Notes: generated from the sequence alone by a model not told the origin. A DNA stretch of 52,181 bases from Bacteroidota bacterium (GCA_030706145.1 JAUZPB010000020.1:1-52181), one strand, 5' to 3'. Positions 27,886 through 38,458 are shown, counted from the stretch's first letter. Numbers and translations: made by a program.

Positions 27886-28156
27886 TTCGCTTTGCTCCTC
27901 CTATACTGGCTTGTTTTGTTAATTGTTGAAACAAAAGATAATAAATATTTTCCTAATGAGCTATTTTTCAAATATGAGTGCCACCTTCTTAATACATCAT
28001 TTTCTCAATATACTGCTTTCTGATTAGCCTTATTTTCAAAAACTTGTCATTCTCTTTTTGAGTTGCATAATTATCAAAAATAAACTATATTCGGACTATA
28101 GAATCTGAATTTAAAATTACTTTAAGAACCATATTCCTCCCAGGAGAAAAATCAGT

Positions 28157-29029
28157 ATGAAGCGTAAAATAGTAAGCATAGACGAAGATCTTTGCGACGG
28201 TTGCGGTGTTTGTGTGCCTAACTGTGCAGAAGGAGCACTTCAAATAATTGACGGCAAGGCAAGATTGATCAGTGACCTGTTCTGTGATGGTCTGGGTGCC
28301 TGCCTGGGACATTGCCCACAGGGCGCAATTACTGTTGAAGAGCGCCAAGCAGAACCATACAATGAAAGAAAGGTTATGGATTATATAATTAAAGGGGGAA
28401 GAAATGTAATTGTTGCTCATCTGAATCATCTTATGGAGCATAATGAAATGGGCTATTTTAATGAAGCCCTTGATTATCTTGCCGAAAAAAATATGGCTTT
28501 TACCGTAGATGACCTTGAGTCTTCCCATACTATGCAGCAGCAGCAGTGCGGCTGCCCAGGTTCAAGAGAAATGGCCTTTGAAAAACAGGGGCTTGATGAA
28601 GCAAAAAAAGGTGATAATGAAAAAAAAGAAGCTGATATAAAAAGAGAATCTGAGTTAAGGCAGTGGCCCATTCAGCTCCACCTTATAAATCCTACGGCTC
28701 AATATTATAGAAATTCTGATGTACTTCTTGCTGCCGACTGTACGGCCTTTGCTGCAGGTGATTTTCATAAGGATTTTCTTAAAGGTAAATCTGTTGCAAT
28801 TGCATGTCCGAAGCTGGATAGTGGTAAAGATATCTATCTGGATAAACTTGTTGCTATGATAAAAGACGCAGCAATAAAATCTTTTACAGTACTAATAATG
28901 CAGGTCCCATGCTGCCGTGGACTTCTTCAGCTTGCACAGCAGGCAATTAACCTCTCGGGAAAGGAGATCCCATTGAAAGTTATTGTTCTTGGCCTTGAAG
29001 GTGATGTCTTGATGGAACAGATGGTATAA
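28157..29029 (+). CDS. 4Fe-4S ferredoxin-domain protein with an altered second cluster motif
   Basis: 290 aa redox protein. The first cluster motif is complete: Cys13, Cys16, Cys19, Cys23. The second has Cys43, Cys49 and Cys53, but Leu46 replaces the expected second cysteine. Other conserved-looking cysteines are Cys131 and Cys133 (CGCPG), Cys195 (ADCTAFA), Cys217 (CPKLD) and Cys252-Cys253 (PCCRG). From memory this overall pattern (GCPGS, DCTAFA, FHKDFLKGK, CPKLD) recurs in an uncharacterised family in anaerobes. Role and partner are unknown. AGGAG lies upstream of the ATG. It stands alone between two long spacers of 271 and 218 nt. Confidence 0.85.
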   Translation: MKRKIVSIDEDLCDGCGVCVPNCAEGALQIIDGKARLISDLFCDGLGACLGHCPQGAITVEERQAEPYNERKVMDYIIKGGRNVIVAHLNHLMEHNEMGYFNEALDYLAEKNMAFTVDDLESSHTMQQQQCGCPGSREMAFEKQGLDEAKKGDNEKKEADIKRESELRQWPIQLHLINPTAQYYRNSDVLLAADCTAFAAGDFHKDFLKGKSVAIACPKLDSGKDIYLDKLVAMIKDAAIKSFTVLIMQVPCCRGLLQLAQQAINLSGKEIPLKVIVLGLEGDVLMEQMV

Positions 29030-29131
29030 GTTCTTTTTGCAGCGGGAGGGAAATGGGAAACTGATTTTCCTTGGGAGATTTAAACGGGTTGTATATGCGA
29101 GGGCTATATATTTAGCGGGCCCTTATTGAGC

Positions 29132-29165
29132 AAACGCTCATATAAAACAAATGCTTATATAGAGT
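29132..29165. repeat. 17-bp degenerate tandem duplication
   Basis: caaacgctcatataaaa (29132-29148) is followed by caaatgcttatatagag (29149-29165), 13 of 17 identical, in the spacer between the convergent ferredoxin and debranching-enzyme genes. Confidence 0.5.
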
Positions 29166-29247
29166 AAATAATTTTCTGTATAAGTGAATCCGTTTTGTAT
29201 GTATTGGGTAAATCAGTGTCCCATTTTTATCTTTTGCTCTACTGTTT

Positions 29248-31293
29248 TTATTTCTCTGCCGCTGTCTTTACAATGCACCTTAATACTTCAGCTACACTCC
29301 ATGCCTGGGCTACGCAGCCTCTTGGCTGAAATGGTGCTTCTGCATCAAATATTTCACTTATTGAACCTATGCAGGCTTCGTTTAAGTGATTTGAGAATCC
29401 TTCCAGGAATTTGCTTGCGCCTTTTAGATCATTGTTATTTACCTTGAGCCATGCATCAATAAAAGGACCAATTAGCCATGCCCAGACAGTTCCCTGGTGA
29501 TATGCTGCATCACGGGCACGCAGATCGCCGAAATACATAGGCTTGTAATCGGCTTCTCCGGGGGCAAGCGAGCGAAGTCCAAAGGGCGTAAGAAGCTTTT
29601 GCTCTACCACCTCCAAAACACGTGCCCATTTACTTGACTCAAGTACTGGATTAGGAAGTGAGATTGCAAAAATTTGGTTCGGCCTTAAAGAACTGTCATC
29701 CCCTTTTTCACCATCAAGTACATCATAAAGATATCCTCCCTTCTCATACCAGAAACGCTTATTGAATGATTCCCTTACCTGCTGAACATGTTCATCTAAC
29801 CTGCGGGCTGCACTGTCTCCTTTTTCTTCTTCAAGCCACTGCTTCATAAGGTATAAGGCATTGTACCAAAGAGCATTTATCTCGACTGCTTTGCCCCTCC
29901 GTGGTGTAACAACCCAGTCATCTACTTTGGCATCCATCCATGTAAGCTGGTATCCTTCCTGCCCTTGCTTTATTAAACCGTCTTTAGGATCTACGCCTAT
30001 TCCAAACCTGGTGCCCCTCATATGTGCATCAATTATTTGCTCTAATTTTGGGAATACCTGCTTTAATGTTTCCCTGTCGCCAGTTTCGTCAAGATAACGG
30101 CTAATGGCATGAAAAAACCATAGCGTAGCGTCTGCTGTATGATAAAGTCCTTCTTTTTCTCCCTCTGGAAAAAGATTTGGAATCAGTCCGTCCTTGACAT
30201 AGTGCGCAAATGTTCGGAGAATCCACCCTGCTTCATGATGACGTCCCGTCGTGAGTGTTAGTCCCTCTAGACTTATCATTGTATCACGTCCCCAGTCTGT
30301 AAACCAGTGATAACCTGCAATGATTGTTCGTACCTCATCTCCCGAGGCATGTGCACGGGCTGCATCTTCTATACGTCCTGCAGGAGTAATAATGAACTGA
30401 TCGGCTGCCATTACAAGCTCTGCTGCAGTCGATGCTTTCGAGGGTATCTTTGTAATTCCAAGTAACCTTCGCCTTCTTTCTCTTTCTGCTCTTAGTCCAC
30501 TAATGGAGTCCAATGCCTGTATTACTGACCAGGATTCTGTAGAGGCCACAAAGGCCGCTTCCATATTTGCACTTATATCAGCATTGAAAAAACCCGGACT
30601 CCATAAAAGCCCGCGCGAGTCATAGCCTCTTTCTGCCTCAATCCTATAGAATACTTCTCTCTGGTGCCCCTTATCTGAAGTAAATGTTGAATTATCCCCA
30701 TACATTCTCATCCTTAATGGAGGAAGCTTATCTCCAGAGGATACCTCGTACCTGTCGCCGACTACAGTCAGAACATATGGCTCGTGTATCTGTTTGTTTA
30801 CAGGATCCTCATGTGCCCGGAAGTGCATCGATGGCCTTAATTCAAGCCTCGCACTTCCCTGCCCTGAGATAAGGCGGTAAATTACATGAAGCGTATTTTG
30901 CTTATGTAGCATGAAAAGCTGCTTTTCAATTGCAAAACCATTCATTTCATAACGCCAGATAGGCATTCCACGTTCAAGCCTGAAACCCGTAAGATGACCA
31001 GCCCCTGGAAGCTCGAGTACATTCTCTGCCATTTCATCTGAACCTAGATTCATCATAGATCCATCAGAAAATATAATCCTCTCTGCCAGGTGATTCAGCA
31101 TAACAGTACGCCCAAGCGGGGCTGAGAGTGCTGCAATAAGAAAACCATGATACCTTCTTGTTACTGCTCCTGAAACAGTTCCTGAAGCATAACCTCCTAA
31201 GCCATTTGTTACTAGCCATTCACGCGTCAGAAGCGGCTCAATGCCTGTGTCTTTTACTCCCTTCCACGGCATGTTACGTGTAGTTTCACTCAT
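29248..31293 (-). CDS. Glycogen debranching enzyme (amylo-alpha-1,6-glucosidase type)
   Basis: 681 aa. The N-terminal domain has TREWLVTNGLGGYASGT (about 23-39) and RRYHGFLIA, hallmarks of bacterial GDE_N. The C-terminal (alpha/alpha)6 barrel has GYHWFTDWGRDTMISLEG (about 325-345), which holds the likely catalytic Asp, and YHTADATLWFFHAI. Such enzymes release glucose from alpha-1,6 branch stubs of glycogen, and some act on other alpha-glucans. The ATG overlaps the treZ stop codon in ATGA, and AGGAG precedes it, so translation is coupled to treZ. This ties branch removal to trehalose or glycogen turnover. Confidence 0.92.
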   Translation of the reverse strand: MSETTRNMPWKGVKDTGIEPLLTREWLVTNGLGGYASGTVSGAVTRRYHGFLIAALSAPLGRTVMLNHLAERIIFSDGSMMNLGSDEMAENVLELPGAGHLTGFRLERGMPIWRYEMNGFAIEKQLFMLHKQNTLHVIYRLISGQGSARLELRPSMHFRAHEDPVNKQIHEPYVLTVVGDRYEVSSGDKLPPLRMRMYGDNSTFTSDKGHQREVFYRIEAERGYDSRGLLWSPGFFNADISANMEAAFVASTESWSVIQALDSISGLRAERERRRRLLGITKIPSKASTAAELVMAADQFIITPAGRIEDAARAHASGDEVRTIIAGYHWFTDWGRDTMISLEGLTLTTGRHHEAGWILRTFAHYVKDGLIPNLFPEGEKEGLYHTADATLWFFHAISRYLDETGDRETLKQVFPKLEQIIDAHMRGTRFGIGVDPKDGLIKQGQEGYQLTWMDAKVDDWVVTPRRGKAVEINALWYNALYLMKQWLEEEKGDSAARRLDEHVQQVRESFNKRFWYEKGGYLYDVLDGEKGDDSSLRPNQIFAISLPNPVLESSKWARVLEVVEQKLLTPFGLRSLAPGEADYKPMYFGDLRARDAAYHQGTVWAWLIGPFIDAWLKVNNNDLKGASKFLEGFSNHLNEACIGSISEIFDAEAPFQPRGCVAQAWSVAEVLRCIVKTAAEK

Positions 31294-33239
31294 CTTTTCT
31301 CCTGCAAAATGGGTTTAGGTATAAGTAAACTTGCTGCTTGACCCTGAATGAAAAAGTCCTCCTCCGTTTCAACTGGCGGACAACCACACCCGTCATAAGA
31401 TGGAAACTCGCTGCTCCACTTTGTTTCCCACTTCATACTATCTGGGGGTGCAAGAAGTGGCTCTGGAGCAGGACTTAGGTGCAGATCAGTTCCAAAGTTA
31501 ATTAGAAGTAACCTGTCTAATCCATCATCGGAAAAGAATCTTATTACAAATGCTTCTTCATCTAGTATGGCTCCATCTATGCTTCTATTGTACTGGCTGT
31601 TTTTTATGACAGGATCCTCTCTTCTTAACCTCAACAGATCCTTGTGCATTTTGTAAATGGGAGCGTTACGTTCCCGGTCAGAAAAATCGAGCTTTGATCT
31701 CTCAAATGTTTTTAAGTCTGCCGGATCAGGCAGGCAGGCCTGCATCTCGGGGGTAGATAGGCTAACGAATTGAGACAAGAATTCACTTCTCCCTTTGCGC
31801 ACTGCCTCTGAAAGAGTCTTTTTGTGATCGGCGAAATAGAAAAATGGACTGCCGGCTGCAAACTCCTGGCCCTGAAAGAGCATTGGCGTACCTGGAGTAA
31901 GCAAAAACAAGGCTGTCATAGCCTTTAGCTTTCCTGGACTTGAAAGCTGATAGCACCTTGTCCCGTGGCCTGAGTTTGCGATCTGATCGTGATTTTGAAT
32001 AAATGTTACAAAGTTTGAGGGCCGGAGATTAAATGAAATGCTTCCGCGGCGCTTGTTCTGCCACTTGTAATACTGCCCCTGGTAGATGTATCCCCACTTA
32101 AAACCAGATATAAATTCCTGCGGCTTTCCCTTGTAATCTGTGTAATAAGCTTCATTATGCCCTGTTAATGTAACAAAGGCCGAATGGTGAAGATCATCAT
32201 TCCATAGACTATCTGTCCCATAGCCCCCCTTATCAAATGGAAGCACTAGTCTTACGTTCTGCGGCTCATTCTCAGAAACAATATATGTTTTCTTTTCACC
32301 TGCAGCTTTCCTTACGGCAAGCGTAATTTCAGCTATTATATTTGTCTCTGACTCATCAAATATCTGCTGAGTGGCATCAAGCCTCAGACCATCAAAATGA
32401 TACTCATCAATCCAGTAACTGGCATTGGAAATAAAAAATTCCCTTACTCCTTTTGAATTTCTTCCATCAAAGTTTATGGCCTCCCCCCACTCATTTTCAT
32501 ATTTGTCTGTAAAATAATCCTCACTATAGGCATTTATATAATTTCCATCTGGGCCAAAATGGTTGTATACAACATCCAGGATTACGCCAACACCCAAAGA
32601 GTGGGCCTTGTCGATAAAGCGTCTATAATCATCCGGTCCTCCATAAAGATGTGTTGGTGCAAAAAGGTCAACCCCATCGTAACCCCAGCCATACTTGCCT
32701 GCAAATTCTGCCAATGGCATTATTTCAATTACCGTAATACCTAGACTGGCTAACTCCTCAAGCTCTTTCATAGCAGATTTTATTGTCCCTTCGTTTGTGA
32801 AAGTCCCTATATGCATTTCATAGATAACCTGCCCTTCGGGTGAAATGCCTTTCCAGAGCTCGTCTGTCCATTGAAATTTATTCGGATCTACTACCATCGA
32901 AGGACCATGGGGTCCCTCTGGCTGGAATCTTGAAACGGGATCCGGATAAAGATAATCTGCTCCATCAATTTTGTACCTGTAAAGAGTACCCTCTCCTGCT
33001 GTCTCAACAGTAGCAGAGAAATGCCCTGACTTTTCAGATTTCATTTCTATTGATTTGAACCTGTTAGTACTAAAATGGTTTACAGTCTTGTTTTCACTCT
33101 TAAAATTGCTACTATTGTCTGAATTGTTTTCAATTACTACTTCCAGCTTTTTGTGCCCGGGTGCCCAAACACGGAAATGAACCCCGCCTTCATCAAGTAT
33201 TTCAGCTCCCACAGGGAGCTTTCGTCCGGTGTGTTTCAT
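31290..33239 (-). CDS. treZ: Malto-oligosyltrehalose trehalohydrolase
   Basis: GH13 enzyme that releases trehalose from maltooligosyltrehalose made by TreY. A CBM48-type N-terminal domain (about 5-100: PVGAEILDEGGVHFRVWAP) is followed by the TIM barrel with DVVYNHFGPDGN (about 222-233), the nucleophile Asp288 in DGLRLDATQ, the acid Glu323 in VSENEPQN and Asp418 in QNHDQIAN. The segment YGWGYDGVDLFAP is also typical of TreZ. In-frame starts extend to 33353, but the extension is basic and unlike the family, so I chose MKHTGRKLPVG; no strong ribosome site supports either. TreY is not in view. Confidence 0.88.
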   Translation of the reverse strand: MKHTGRKLPVGAEILDEGGVHFRVWAPGHKKLEVVIENNSDNSSNFKSENKTVNHFSTNRFKSIEMKSEKSGHFSATVETAGEGTLYRYKIDGADYLYPDPVSRFQPEGPHGPSMVVDPNKFQWTDELWKGISPEGQVIYEMHIGTFTNEGTIKSAMKELEELASLGITVIEIMPLAEFAGKYGWGYDGVDLFAPTHLYGGPDDYRRFIDKAHSLGVGVILDVVYNHFGPDGNYINAYSEDYFTDKYENEWGEAINFDGRNSKGVREFFISNASYWIDEYHFDGLRLDATQQIFDESETNIIAEITLAVRKAAGEKKTYIVSENEPQNVRLVLPFDKGGYGTDSLWNDDLHHSAFVTLTGHNEAYYTDYKGKPQEFISGFKWGYIYQGQYYKWQNKRRGSISFNLRPSNFVTFIQNHDQIANSGHGTRCYQLSSPGKLKAMTALFLLTPGTPMLFQGQEFAAGSPFFYFADHKKTLSEAVRKGRSEFLSQFVSLSTPEMQACLPDPADLKTFERSKLDFSDRERNAPIYKMHKDLLRLRREDPVIKNSQYNRSIDGAILDEEAFVIRFFSDDGLDRLLLINFGTDLHLSPAPEPLLAPPDSMKWETKWSSEFPSYDGCGCPPVETEEDFFIQGQAASLLIPKPILQEKR

Positions 33240-33602
33240 ACCTATGCCACTTATCTGACCAGTTTTGTTATTATACAACGGTTTGCCTCTTACCTTTCGA
33301 TTTATAAATAATAGTAGAACACCTGGACGAACGGATCTGATGAAAAACAACAAATTCCGGGGAAAATTTGATATAAACTTACTCTTAATAAAGACTAACC
33401 CTTTTTCACAATTAATTCAATCCATTTTGAATTAGACATAGAACATTTTTTTATCTGTCTATCACATTTTCTTCCAAAACTCTAAGGCTTATTTATGTTC
33501 CTTGAAATTATAGCGAAAGTTACTTTACTTAAAATATTATTACTTACTTACTCTTCTTGCGTAAGTTTAGAGTCACCTATAGTTAACAGACATGGAGTCA
33601 CT

Positions 33603-35309
33603 ATGGCAATCTCACTTAATCCCGAACGCTTAAAAAGATATAAAGACATTGCAACTCTGCTTATAAAATACGGCGGTAAAAATATTGTGCATTCATCTGG
33701 CATGAGTGATTCTGCTCTTGATGAAGAGATCATTTCGGGTGATATGAAGGAAAGTACTACTTCAGATGATGGTAGATCAAAGAAAGATGAGGCACCAGAA
33801 CAACTGGCTCATGACCTTGAGGAGCTTGGCCCAACCTTTATTAAACTCGGTCAACTGCTTTCAACTAGACCCGACTTTCTTCCACCAGCTTACATTGATG
33901 CCCTGGCAAGATTGCAGGATAATGTAAAACCATTTTCTTATGAGGAGGTTGAGGAAATTATTCAAAATCAGCTGAGTGTCAGAATATCAAAAGCTTTTCT
34001 GGAATTCGATAAAGAACCTATAGCAGCTGCTTCACTTGGACAGGTGCATAAAGCAATGTTAAATGACGGGCGGCTTGTTGCAGTTAAGGTCCAAAGACCT
34101 GGAATAAGGGAAACAATTGCAAAGGATCTTGATGCACTTATGGATATTGCAACTACAGTCGACAAACATACCGATACAGGAAGAAGATATGCTTTTGAAA
34201 GTCTTCTTAATGAATTTAAAAAAGCACTTTTATTGGAACTTGATTATTCACAAGAAGCACAAAACCTTGTTAAACTAGGAGAGAACCTTAAAAGATATGA
34301 AAGAATAATTGTCCCTCAGCCCATTAATGACTATACAACATCAAAAGTCCTTACAATGGATTATGTAAAAGGTACAAAAGTTACTTCCCTTAGCCCACTG
34401 GCCCGACTGGAGGTCGAAGGTAAAGTTTTGGCCGAAGAGCTGTTTAAGGCATATCTCGACCAGGTACTCATCGACGGATTCTTCCATGCAGATCCTCATC
34501 CTGGTAATGTATTTATTACAGACGATAACAAAATTGCGCTTATTGACCTTGGTATGGTTGCCAGAATAGATCCCGAATCAAGGGAAGACCTGCTAAAACT
34601 AATACTCTACGTAGCCGATGGAAGAGGAAGAGATGCTGCAGAGATAAGCAAAAAAATGGGTACTGAACTAGATGACTTTAACGATACTAAATATACTGCA
34701 GAAGTAACAGAGTTTGTGGCAAAATCTCAGGATGCAACACTTAAACAAATTGAGGTAGGAAGGGTCGTAGTTGAACTAACTAGAATTGCTGCAAGTAATG
34801 GTATGAGGGTCCCAAATGAACTTACTATGCTTGGAAAGACTTTACTTAATCTTGATCAGATAGGATCAACTCTTGACCCCGAGTTCAATCCTAATGCCGT
34901 AATTAGAGAGCATGCTGAAACCATTTTCCGCCGTCACCTCCTTAAGAAGGTTTCTACTGGAAATGTTTTTAGCTCGCTTCTGGAAGTAAATGAACTAATG
35001 CAGAAACTTCCTTCAAGGTTAAATACAATAACTGATAACCTGGCCACAAACAGATTCCAAATAAAGGTTGATGCAATTGATGATAATAGCCTTATGCAGA
35101 ACCTCCAGAAAATAGCAAACAGAATTACGATGGGCCTTATACTTGCAGCACTAATTATTGGTGCAGCTTTAATGATGAGGGTAAACAGTACTTTTACTAT
35201 CTTAGGCTATCCGGGCCTGGCTGTACTGATGTTTATGGTGGCAGCTATAGTTGGATTTGGGCTCGTCTTTAATATTCTATTAAGAGACGAATGGTTGAAA
35301 CATAAGTGA
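33603..35309 (+). CDS. ABC1/UbiB-family atypical protein kinase-like
   Basis: 568 aa membrane-associated protein of the AarF/UbiB group, which has an atypical kinase fold and supports quinone biosynthesis or lipid handling. The KxGQ motif [16 protein letters not shown] (about 79-94) is intact. The A-rich nucleotide loop [11 protein letters not shown], the lysine of VAVKVQRPG, the catalytic [11 protein letters not shown] and the metal DLGMVARI are all present. Two C-terminal membrane helices end the protein. The ATG at 33603, with GGAG nearby, gives the family's normal N-terminus; an extension to 33495 is hydrophobic and less likely. It precedes the complex I operon by 170 nt, a fitting but not proven link through quinone supply. 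Confidence 0.9.
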   Translation: MAISLNPERLKRYKDIATLLIKYGGKNIVHSSGMSDSALDEEIISGDMKESTTSDDGRSKKDEAPEQLAHDLEELGPTFIKLGQLLSTRPDFLPPAYIDALARLQDNVKPFSYEEVEEIIQNQLSVRISKAFLEFDKEPIAAASLGQVHKAMLNDGRLVAVKVQRPGIRETIAKDLDALMDIATTVDKHTDTGRRYAFESLLNEFKKALLLELDYSQEAQNLVKLGENLKRYERIIVPQPINDYTTSKVLTMDYVKGTKVTSLSPLARLEVEGKVLAEELFKAYLDQVLIDGFFHADPHPGNVFITDDNKIALIDLGMVARIDPESREDLLKLILYVADGRGRDAAEISKKMGTELDDFNDTKYTAEVTEFVAKSQDATLKQIEVGRVVVELTRIAASNGMRVPNELTMLGKTLLNLDQIGSTLDPEFNPNAVIREHAETIFRRHLLKKVSTGNVFSSLLEVNELMQKLPSRLNTITDNLATNRFQIKVDAIDDNSLMQNLQKIANRITMGLILAALIIGAALMMRVNSTFTILGYPGLAVLMFMVAAIVGFGLVFNILLRDEWLKHK

Positions 35310-35479
35310 ATTTAGACTTGCAAAACTAACCGATAATTTTATTTTATTTAATATAGGGCACTTTTAAGAGGGTAAGCAGAATACTGCACTTCTTCTTTAG
35401 GGCACAGAGTAAAGGAGTGCTTAAGCAATTATTCATTCAGTAATTATTCATTGTTGTCTATATACTAAAAGAAGAGAGG
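35310..35479. promoter_or_regulatory. Leader region before the nuo operon
   Basis: No terminator is evident after the kinase gene. The region holds a weak hairpin (GCACT...AGTGC, about 35381-35420) and a 15-bp duplication (35424-35453). The nuo promoter is probably here, but I cannot place it. Confidence 0.35.
35424..35453. repeat. 15-bp tandem duplication upstream of nuoA
   Basis: agcaattattcattc (35424-35438) is followed by agtaattattcattg (35439-35453), 13 of 15 identical, about 25 nt before the nuoA start. Confidence 0.6.
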
Positions 35480-35908
35480 ATGAGTAAAATAGTGAACCCT
35501 TCTGTAGAATATCCGGCCAATACATGGCCCCTGCTTTTTTATGGAGCTGCCGTTTTAATTCTTGCAGGAATTATGGTAGGCTTGTCTTATATTCTCGGGC
35601 AACGCCATGAAGATAAAGATACAAATACTCCCTTCGAATCGGGCATGAAGGTAACCGGTTCGGCTCGCCTGCGCTTTTCAGTCCATTTTTATTTAGTAGC
35701 TATGTTTTTCGTGATCTTTGACCTTGAGGCCGTTTTTGTAGTGGCTTGGGCAATTGCATTTAACGAGCTTGGATGGACTGGCTATATCGGGGTGATAATC
35801 TTTATCGGGGTCCTAACAGCGGTCCTTGTATATGAGTGGCGCATTGGTGCTCTTGACTTCGGCCCAAATGGAAAGAAGATATTAAAAGCACAAAAAGAAT
35901 TTAAGTAA
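35480..35908 (+). CDS. nuoA: NADH-quinone oxidoreductase subunit A
   Basis: 142 aa membrane subunit of complex I next to the quinone-binding cavity. Three hydrophobic segments (about 17-38, 68-90, 96-118) flank the conserved loop GQRHEDKDTNTPFESGM (about 44-60; family RxS...F.PYESG). FDLEAVFVVAWA is also characteristic. A purine-rich GAGAGG directly precedes the ATG. It is the first gene of a 13-gene operon in the order A-B-CD-E-F-G-H-I-J-K-L-M-N. Confidence 0.95.
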   Translation: MSKIVNPSVEYPANTWPLLFYGAAVLILAGIMVGLSYILGQRHEDKDTNTPFESGMKVTGSARLRFSVHFYLVAMFFVIFDLEAVFVVAWAIAFNELGWTGYIGVIIFIGVLTAVLVYEWRIGALDFGPNGKKILKAQKEFK

Positions 35909-35913
35909 ATAGC

Positions 35914-35943
35914 CATAAAAGTAAAAAACATAAAAGTTAAGAA
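35914..35943. repeat. 15-bp tandem duplication after nuoA
   Basis: cataaaagtaaaaaa (35914-35928) is followed by cataaaagttaagaa (35929-35943), 13 of 15 identical. It starts five bases after the nuoA stop. Confidence 0.5.
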
Positions 35944-35970
35944 AACAATAAGAGAAAGAGCTTCAAATTT

Positions 35971-36609
35971 ATGAACTGGTGGTTAACTAATGCCTCGGAA
36001 CCTTTGACAGTTGTAGAGGGGACAGGATCATTTGAACAGACCGTAAGGCAAAACCTGTTCTTAAGCAATCTTGAAAGTCTCCTTGCCTGGGGTAGGAAGA
36101 ATTCTATGTGGCCTTTTAATTTCGGGCTTTCTTGCTGTTATGTAGAAATGGCAACAAGTCTGACGAGTAAATATGACCTTGCACGTTTTGGAGCTGAAGT
36201 CATACGCGGCACGCCAAGAGAAGCAGATGTGATGGTAGTAGCCGGAACGGTTTTTATTAAAATGGCTCCTGTTATTAAGCGCCTTTACGATCAGATGATG
36301 GAACCAAGATGGATAATATCAATGGGATCTTGTGCTAATTCGGGAGGAATGTATGACGTCTATAGTGTTGTCCAGGGTGTCGATAAATTCATGCCTGTGG
36401 ATGTTTACGTTCAGGGCTGCCCACCGCGCCCGGATACGCTTATGGAGGGCGTGCTTCTTTTAAGAGATTATGTGGGCAAGGAAAAACGCCCTTTAAGCTG
36501 GGTTGTAGGTCCACAGGGTGTAATAAAACCTGAAAAAAATTCTCAAAGGGATCTTAAGACGCCTGAGCGTATGAAAGCAACTTTGCTTAAGCCCCCAAGT
36601 GAAATCTGA
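35971..36609 (+). CDS. nuoB: NADH-quinone oxidoreductase subunit B
   Basis: 212 aa peripheral subunit that carries cluster N2, the last Fe-S centre before quinone. The four ligands are present: adjacent Cys55-Cys56 (LSCCYVEMA), Cys121 (GSCANSGG) and Cys150 (VQGCPPRPD). The C-terminal tail of about 45 residues is basic and longer than the core. Ribosome-site sequence is weak. A 62-nt gap with a duplication precedes it, and a 90-nt gap with a stem-loop follows. Confidence 0.97.
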   Translation: MNWWLTNASEPLTVVEGTGSFEQTVRQNLFLSNLESLLAWGRKNSMWPFNFGLSCCYVEMATSLTSKYDLARFGAEVIRGTPREADVMVVAGTVFIKMAPVIKRLYDQMMEPRWIISMGSCANSGGMYDVYSVVQGVDKFMPVDVYVQGCPPRPDTLMEGVLLLRDYVGKEKRPLSWVVGPQGVIKPEKNSQRDLKTPERMKATLLKPPSEI

Positions 36610-36612
36610 ATT

Positions 36613-36665
36613 AAAAAAGCAGAGCTACATAAAAACACTTTCTTTTGCTCCGCCCTGCTTTTATA
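36613..36665 (+). terminator. Possible intra-operon stem-loop between nuoB and nuoCD
   Basis: AAAAGCAG (from 36615) pairs with CTGCTTTT (36655-36662), and an inner GAGC can pair with GCTC. The loop is long, at over 20 nt. Because the operon continues, this would act as an attenuator or processing site rather than a full stop. Confidence 0.3.
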
Positions 36666-36699
36666 ACACATTAAAATAATTCTAAAGCGGCAGTATATA

Positions 36700-38451
36700 A
36701 TGTATAGTGATCAGACTTCTGTAATTGATGAATTGAATAACAAGTTTGGCCAACAGTCATTCGTTACTCAGCCTACGCAGGATGAAATACCAACACTCTG
36801 GGTATCTAAAGATAAAATTAAAGACGTCCTGAGTTACCTGAAGCACGATGTCCCTAAGCCTTATAAGATGCTTTACGACCTTTCTGCTATTGATGAAAGG
36901 GAAAGAAGTAACAGGCTAGGACAGCCAGATAGCGATTTTACCGTAGTTTACCAGCTCCTTTCCTTTGAAAGAAATGCAGACGTAAGACTGAAGGTTGCTC
37001 TTAAAGGAGAATTTCCTTCTGTTCCAACTATAACTAAGTTATGGTCTAATGCTAACTGGTATGAGCGTGAGATCTTTGATATGTTCGGAATAAAAGTAGA
37101 CGGACATCCTGATCTTAGAAGAATTCTTATGCCGCCATGGTGGGAAGGTCATCCCTTAAGAAAGGAACATCCCTCCCGTGCAACAGAAATGGGCCCTTTT
37201 AAGATGCCAGATGAAAAGCAAACAATGGAAATTGATGAAATGCAGTTTAAGCCTGAAAAATGGGGACTCGAAAAAGGTAGCGGCGAGACTGATTTCATGT
37301 TCTTAAACCTGGGACCACAGCATCCTGGAACGCATGGTGTACTTAGACTTATATTGCAGCTAGACGGAGAGACAATAGTTAATATTGTACCAGATATAGG
37401 CTTTCACCACCGGGCAGCAGAAAAAATGGCTGAAAGGCAAACCTGGCATACATTCATCCCTTATACTGACCGCATTGACTATCTTGCTGGTGTGGTAAAT
37501 AACCTTGCTTACCTTAGCTCTGTTGAAAAACTTGCTGGCATTACTATTCCCGATAGAGCCAAGGTAATTAGAGTAATGCTCTCGGAATTTTTCCGCATAT
37601 CAAATCACCTCGTCTGGTATGGAACTTTTGCCCAGGACGTCGGACAGCTTTCTCCAGTGTTTTATATGTTTAATGACCGCGAAAAAATAATGGAGTTTAT
37701 TGAAGCTGTTTGCGGATTCCGCCTGCACCCGGGCTGGTTCAGAATTGGAGGCGTTGCTGCCGACCTGCCAAATGGCTGGGATAAACTTGTAAAGGATTTC
37801 CTGGACTATTTCCCGCCGAAAATAAAAGAATATGAAAAAATGGTTCTTAAGAACCGCATCTTCAAGGCTAGGACTCTTGGCATAGGTGCTTTCAATTTAG
37901 ATGAAGCAGTTGAATGGGGTGTTACTGGCCCTAACTTAAGAGCTTGCGGCATCGAATGGGATTTCAGGAAGGTACGTCCATATTCGGGATATGAAAACTT
38001 CCAGTTTGACATTCCGACTGCACAGCATGGTGACTGCTATGACCGCGCTCTTGTAAGAGCTGCAGAGATGTGGCAGAGCCTTAGAATAATCGAACAGTGC
38101 ATGAAGAATATGCCCGAGGGCCCCTATAAATCGGATCATCCACTGACAACACCTCCACTGAAAGAAAAAACAATGGTCCATATTGAAACCCTTATTACAC
38201 ATTTCCTTAATGTTAGCTGGGGACCGGTTATACCTCCTGGTGAGGCAAGCGTTGGCATTGAAGCTACAAAAGGAAACAATAGCTATTATCTTGTAAGCGA
38301 TGGAAGTACTACTGCTTACAGAAACCATATTAGAACTCCATCTTTTGTCCATATGCAGATGGTCCCATTTATAAGCAGAAGTTATACTGTTGCCGACCTT
38401 CTATCAATACTCGGCAGCCTGGATTTTGTTCTGGCAGATATAGACAGATAA
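36700..38451 (+). CDS. nuoCD: NADH-quinone oxidoreductase fused subunits C and D
   Basis: 583 aa fusion. NuoC part (about 1-175): [20 protein letters not shown] and [17 protein letters not shown]. NuoD part (about 195-583): [17 protein letters not shown] with the quinone-site His, [18 protein letters not shown], and the C-terminal VLADIDR. NuoD, related to hydrogenase large subunits, lines the quinone pocket with NuoB. The fused C-D arrangement is typical of the E. coli-type complex I. A 14-bp duplication follows the stop closely. Confidence 0.96.
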   Translation: MYSDQTSVIDELNNKFGQQSFVTQPTQDEIPTLWVSKDKIKDVLSYLKHDVPKPYKMLYDLSAIDERERSNRLGQPDSDFTVVYQLLSFERNADVRLKVALKGEFPSVPTITKLWSNANWYEREIFDMFGIKVDGHPDLRRILMPPWWEGHPLRKEHPSRATEMGPFKMPDEKQTMEIDEMQFKPEKWGLEKGSGETDFMFLNLGPQHPGTHGVLRLILQLDGETIVNIVPDIGFHHRAAEKMAERQTWHTFIPYTDRIDYLAGVVNNLAYLSSVEKLAGITIPDRAKVIRVMLSEFFRISNHLVWYGTFAQDVGQLSPVFYMFNDREKIMEFIEAVCGFRLHPGWFRIGGVAADLPNGWDKLVKDFLDYFPPKIKEYEKMVLKNRIFKARTLGIGAFNLDEAVEWGVTGPNLRACGIEWDFRKVRPYSGYENFQFDIPTAQHGDCYDRALVRAAEMWQSLRIIEQCMKNMPEGPYKSDHPLTTPPLKEKTMVHIETLITHFLNVSWGPVIPPGEASVGIEATKGNNSYYLVSDGSTTAYRNHIRTPSFVHMQMVPFISRSYTVADLLSILGSLDFVLADIDR

Positions 38452-38458
38452 ATTCAAC

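Noticed and set aside
33240-33353. Longer N-terminus for TreZ
   Set aside because: The extra 38 residues are basic and unlike the family, which normally starts just before the CBM48 domain. Support for the shorter start is moderate.
33495-33602. Longer N-terminus for the ABC1 kinase
   Set aside because: The ATG at 33603 has a better ribosome site and gives the family's normal start; the extension looks like translated spacer.
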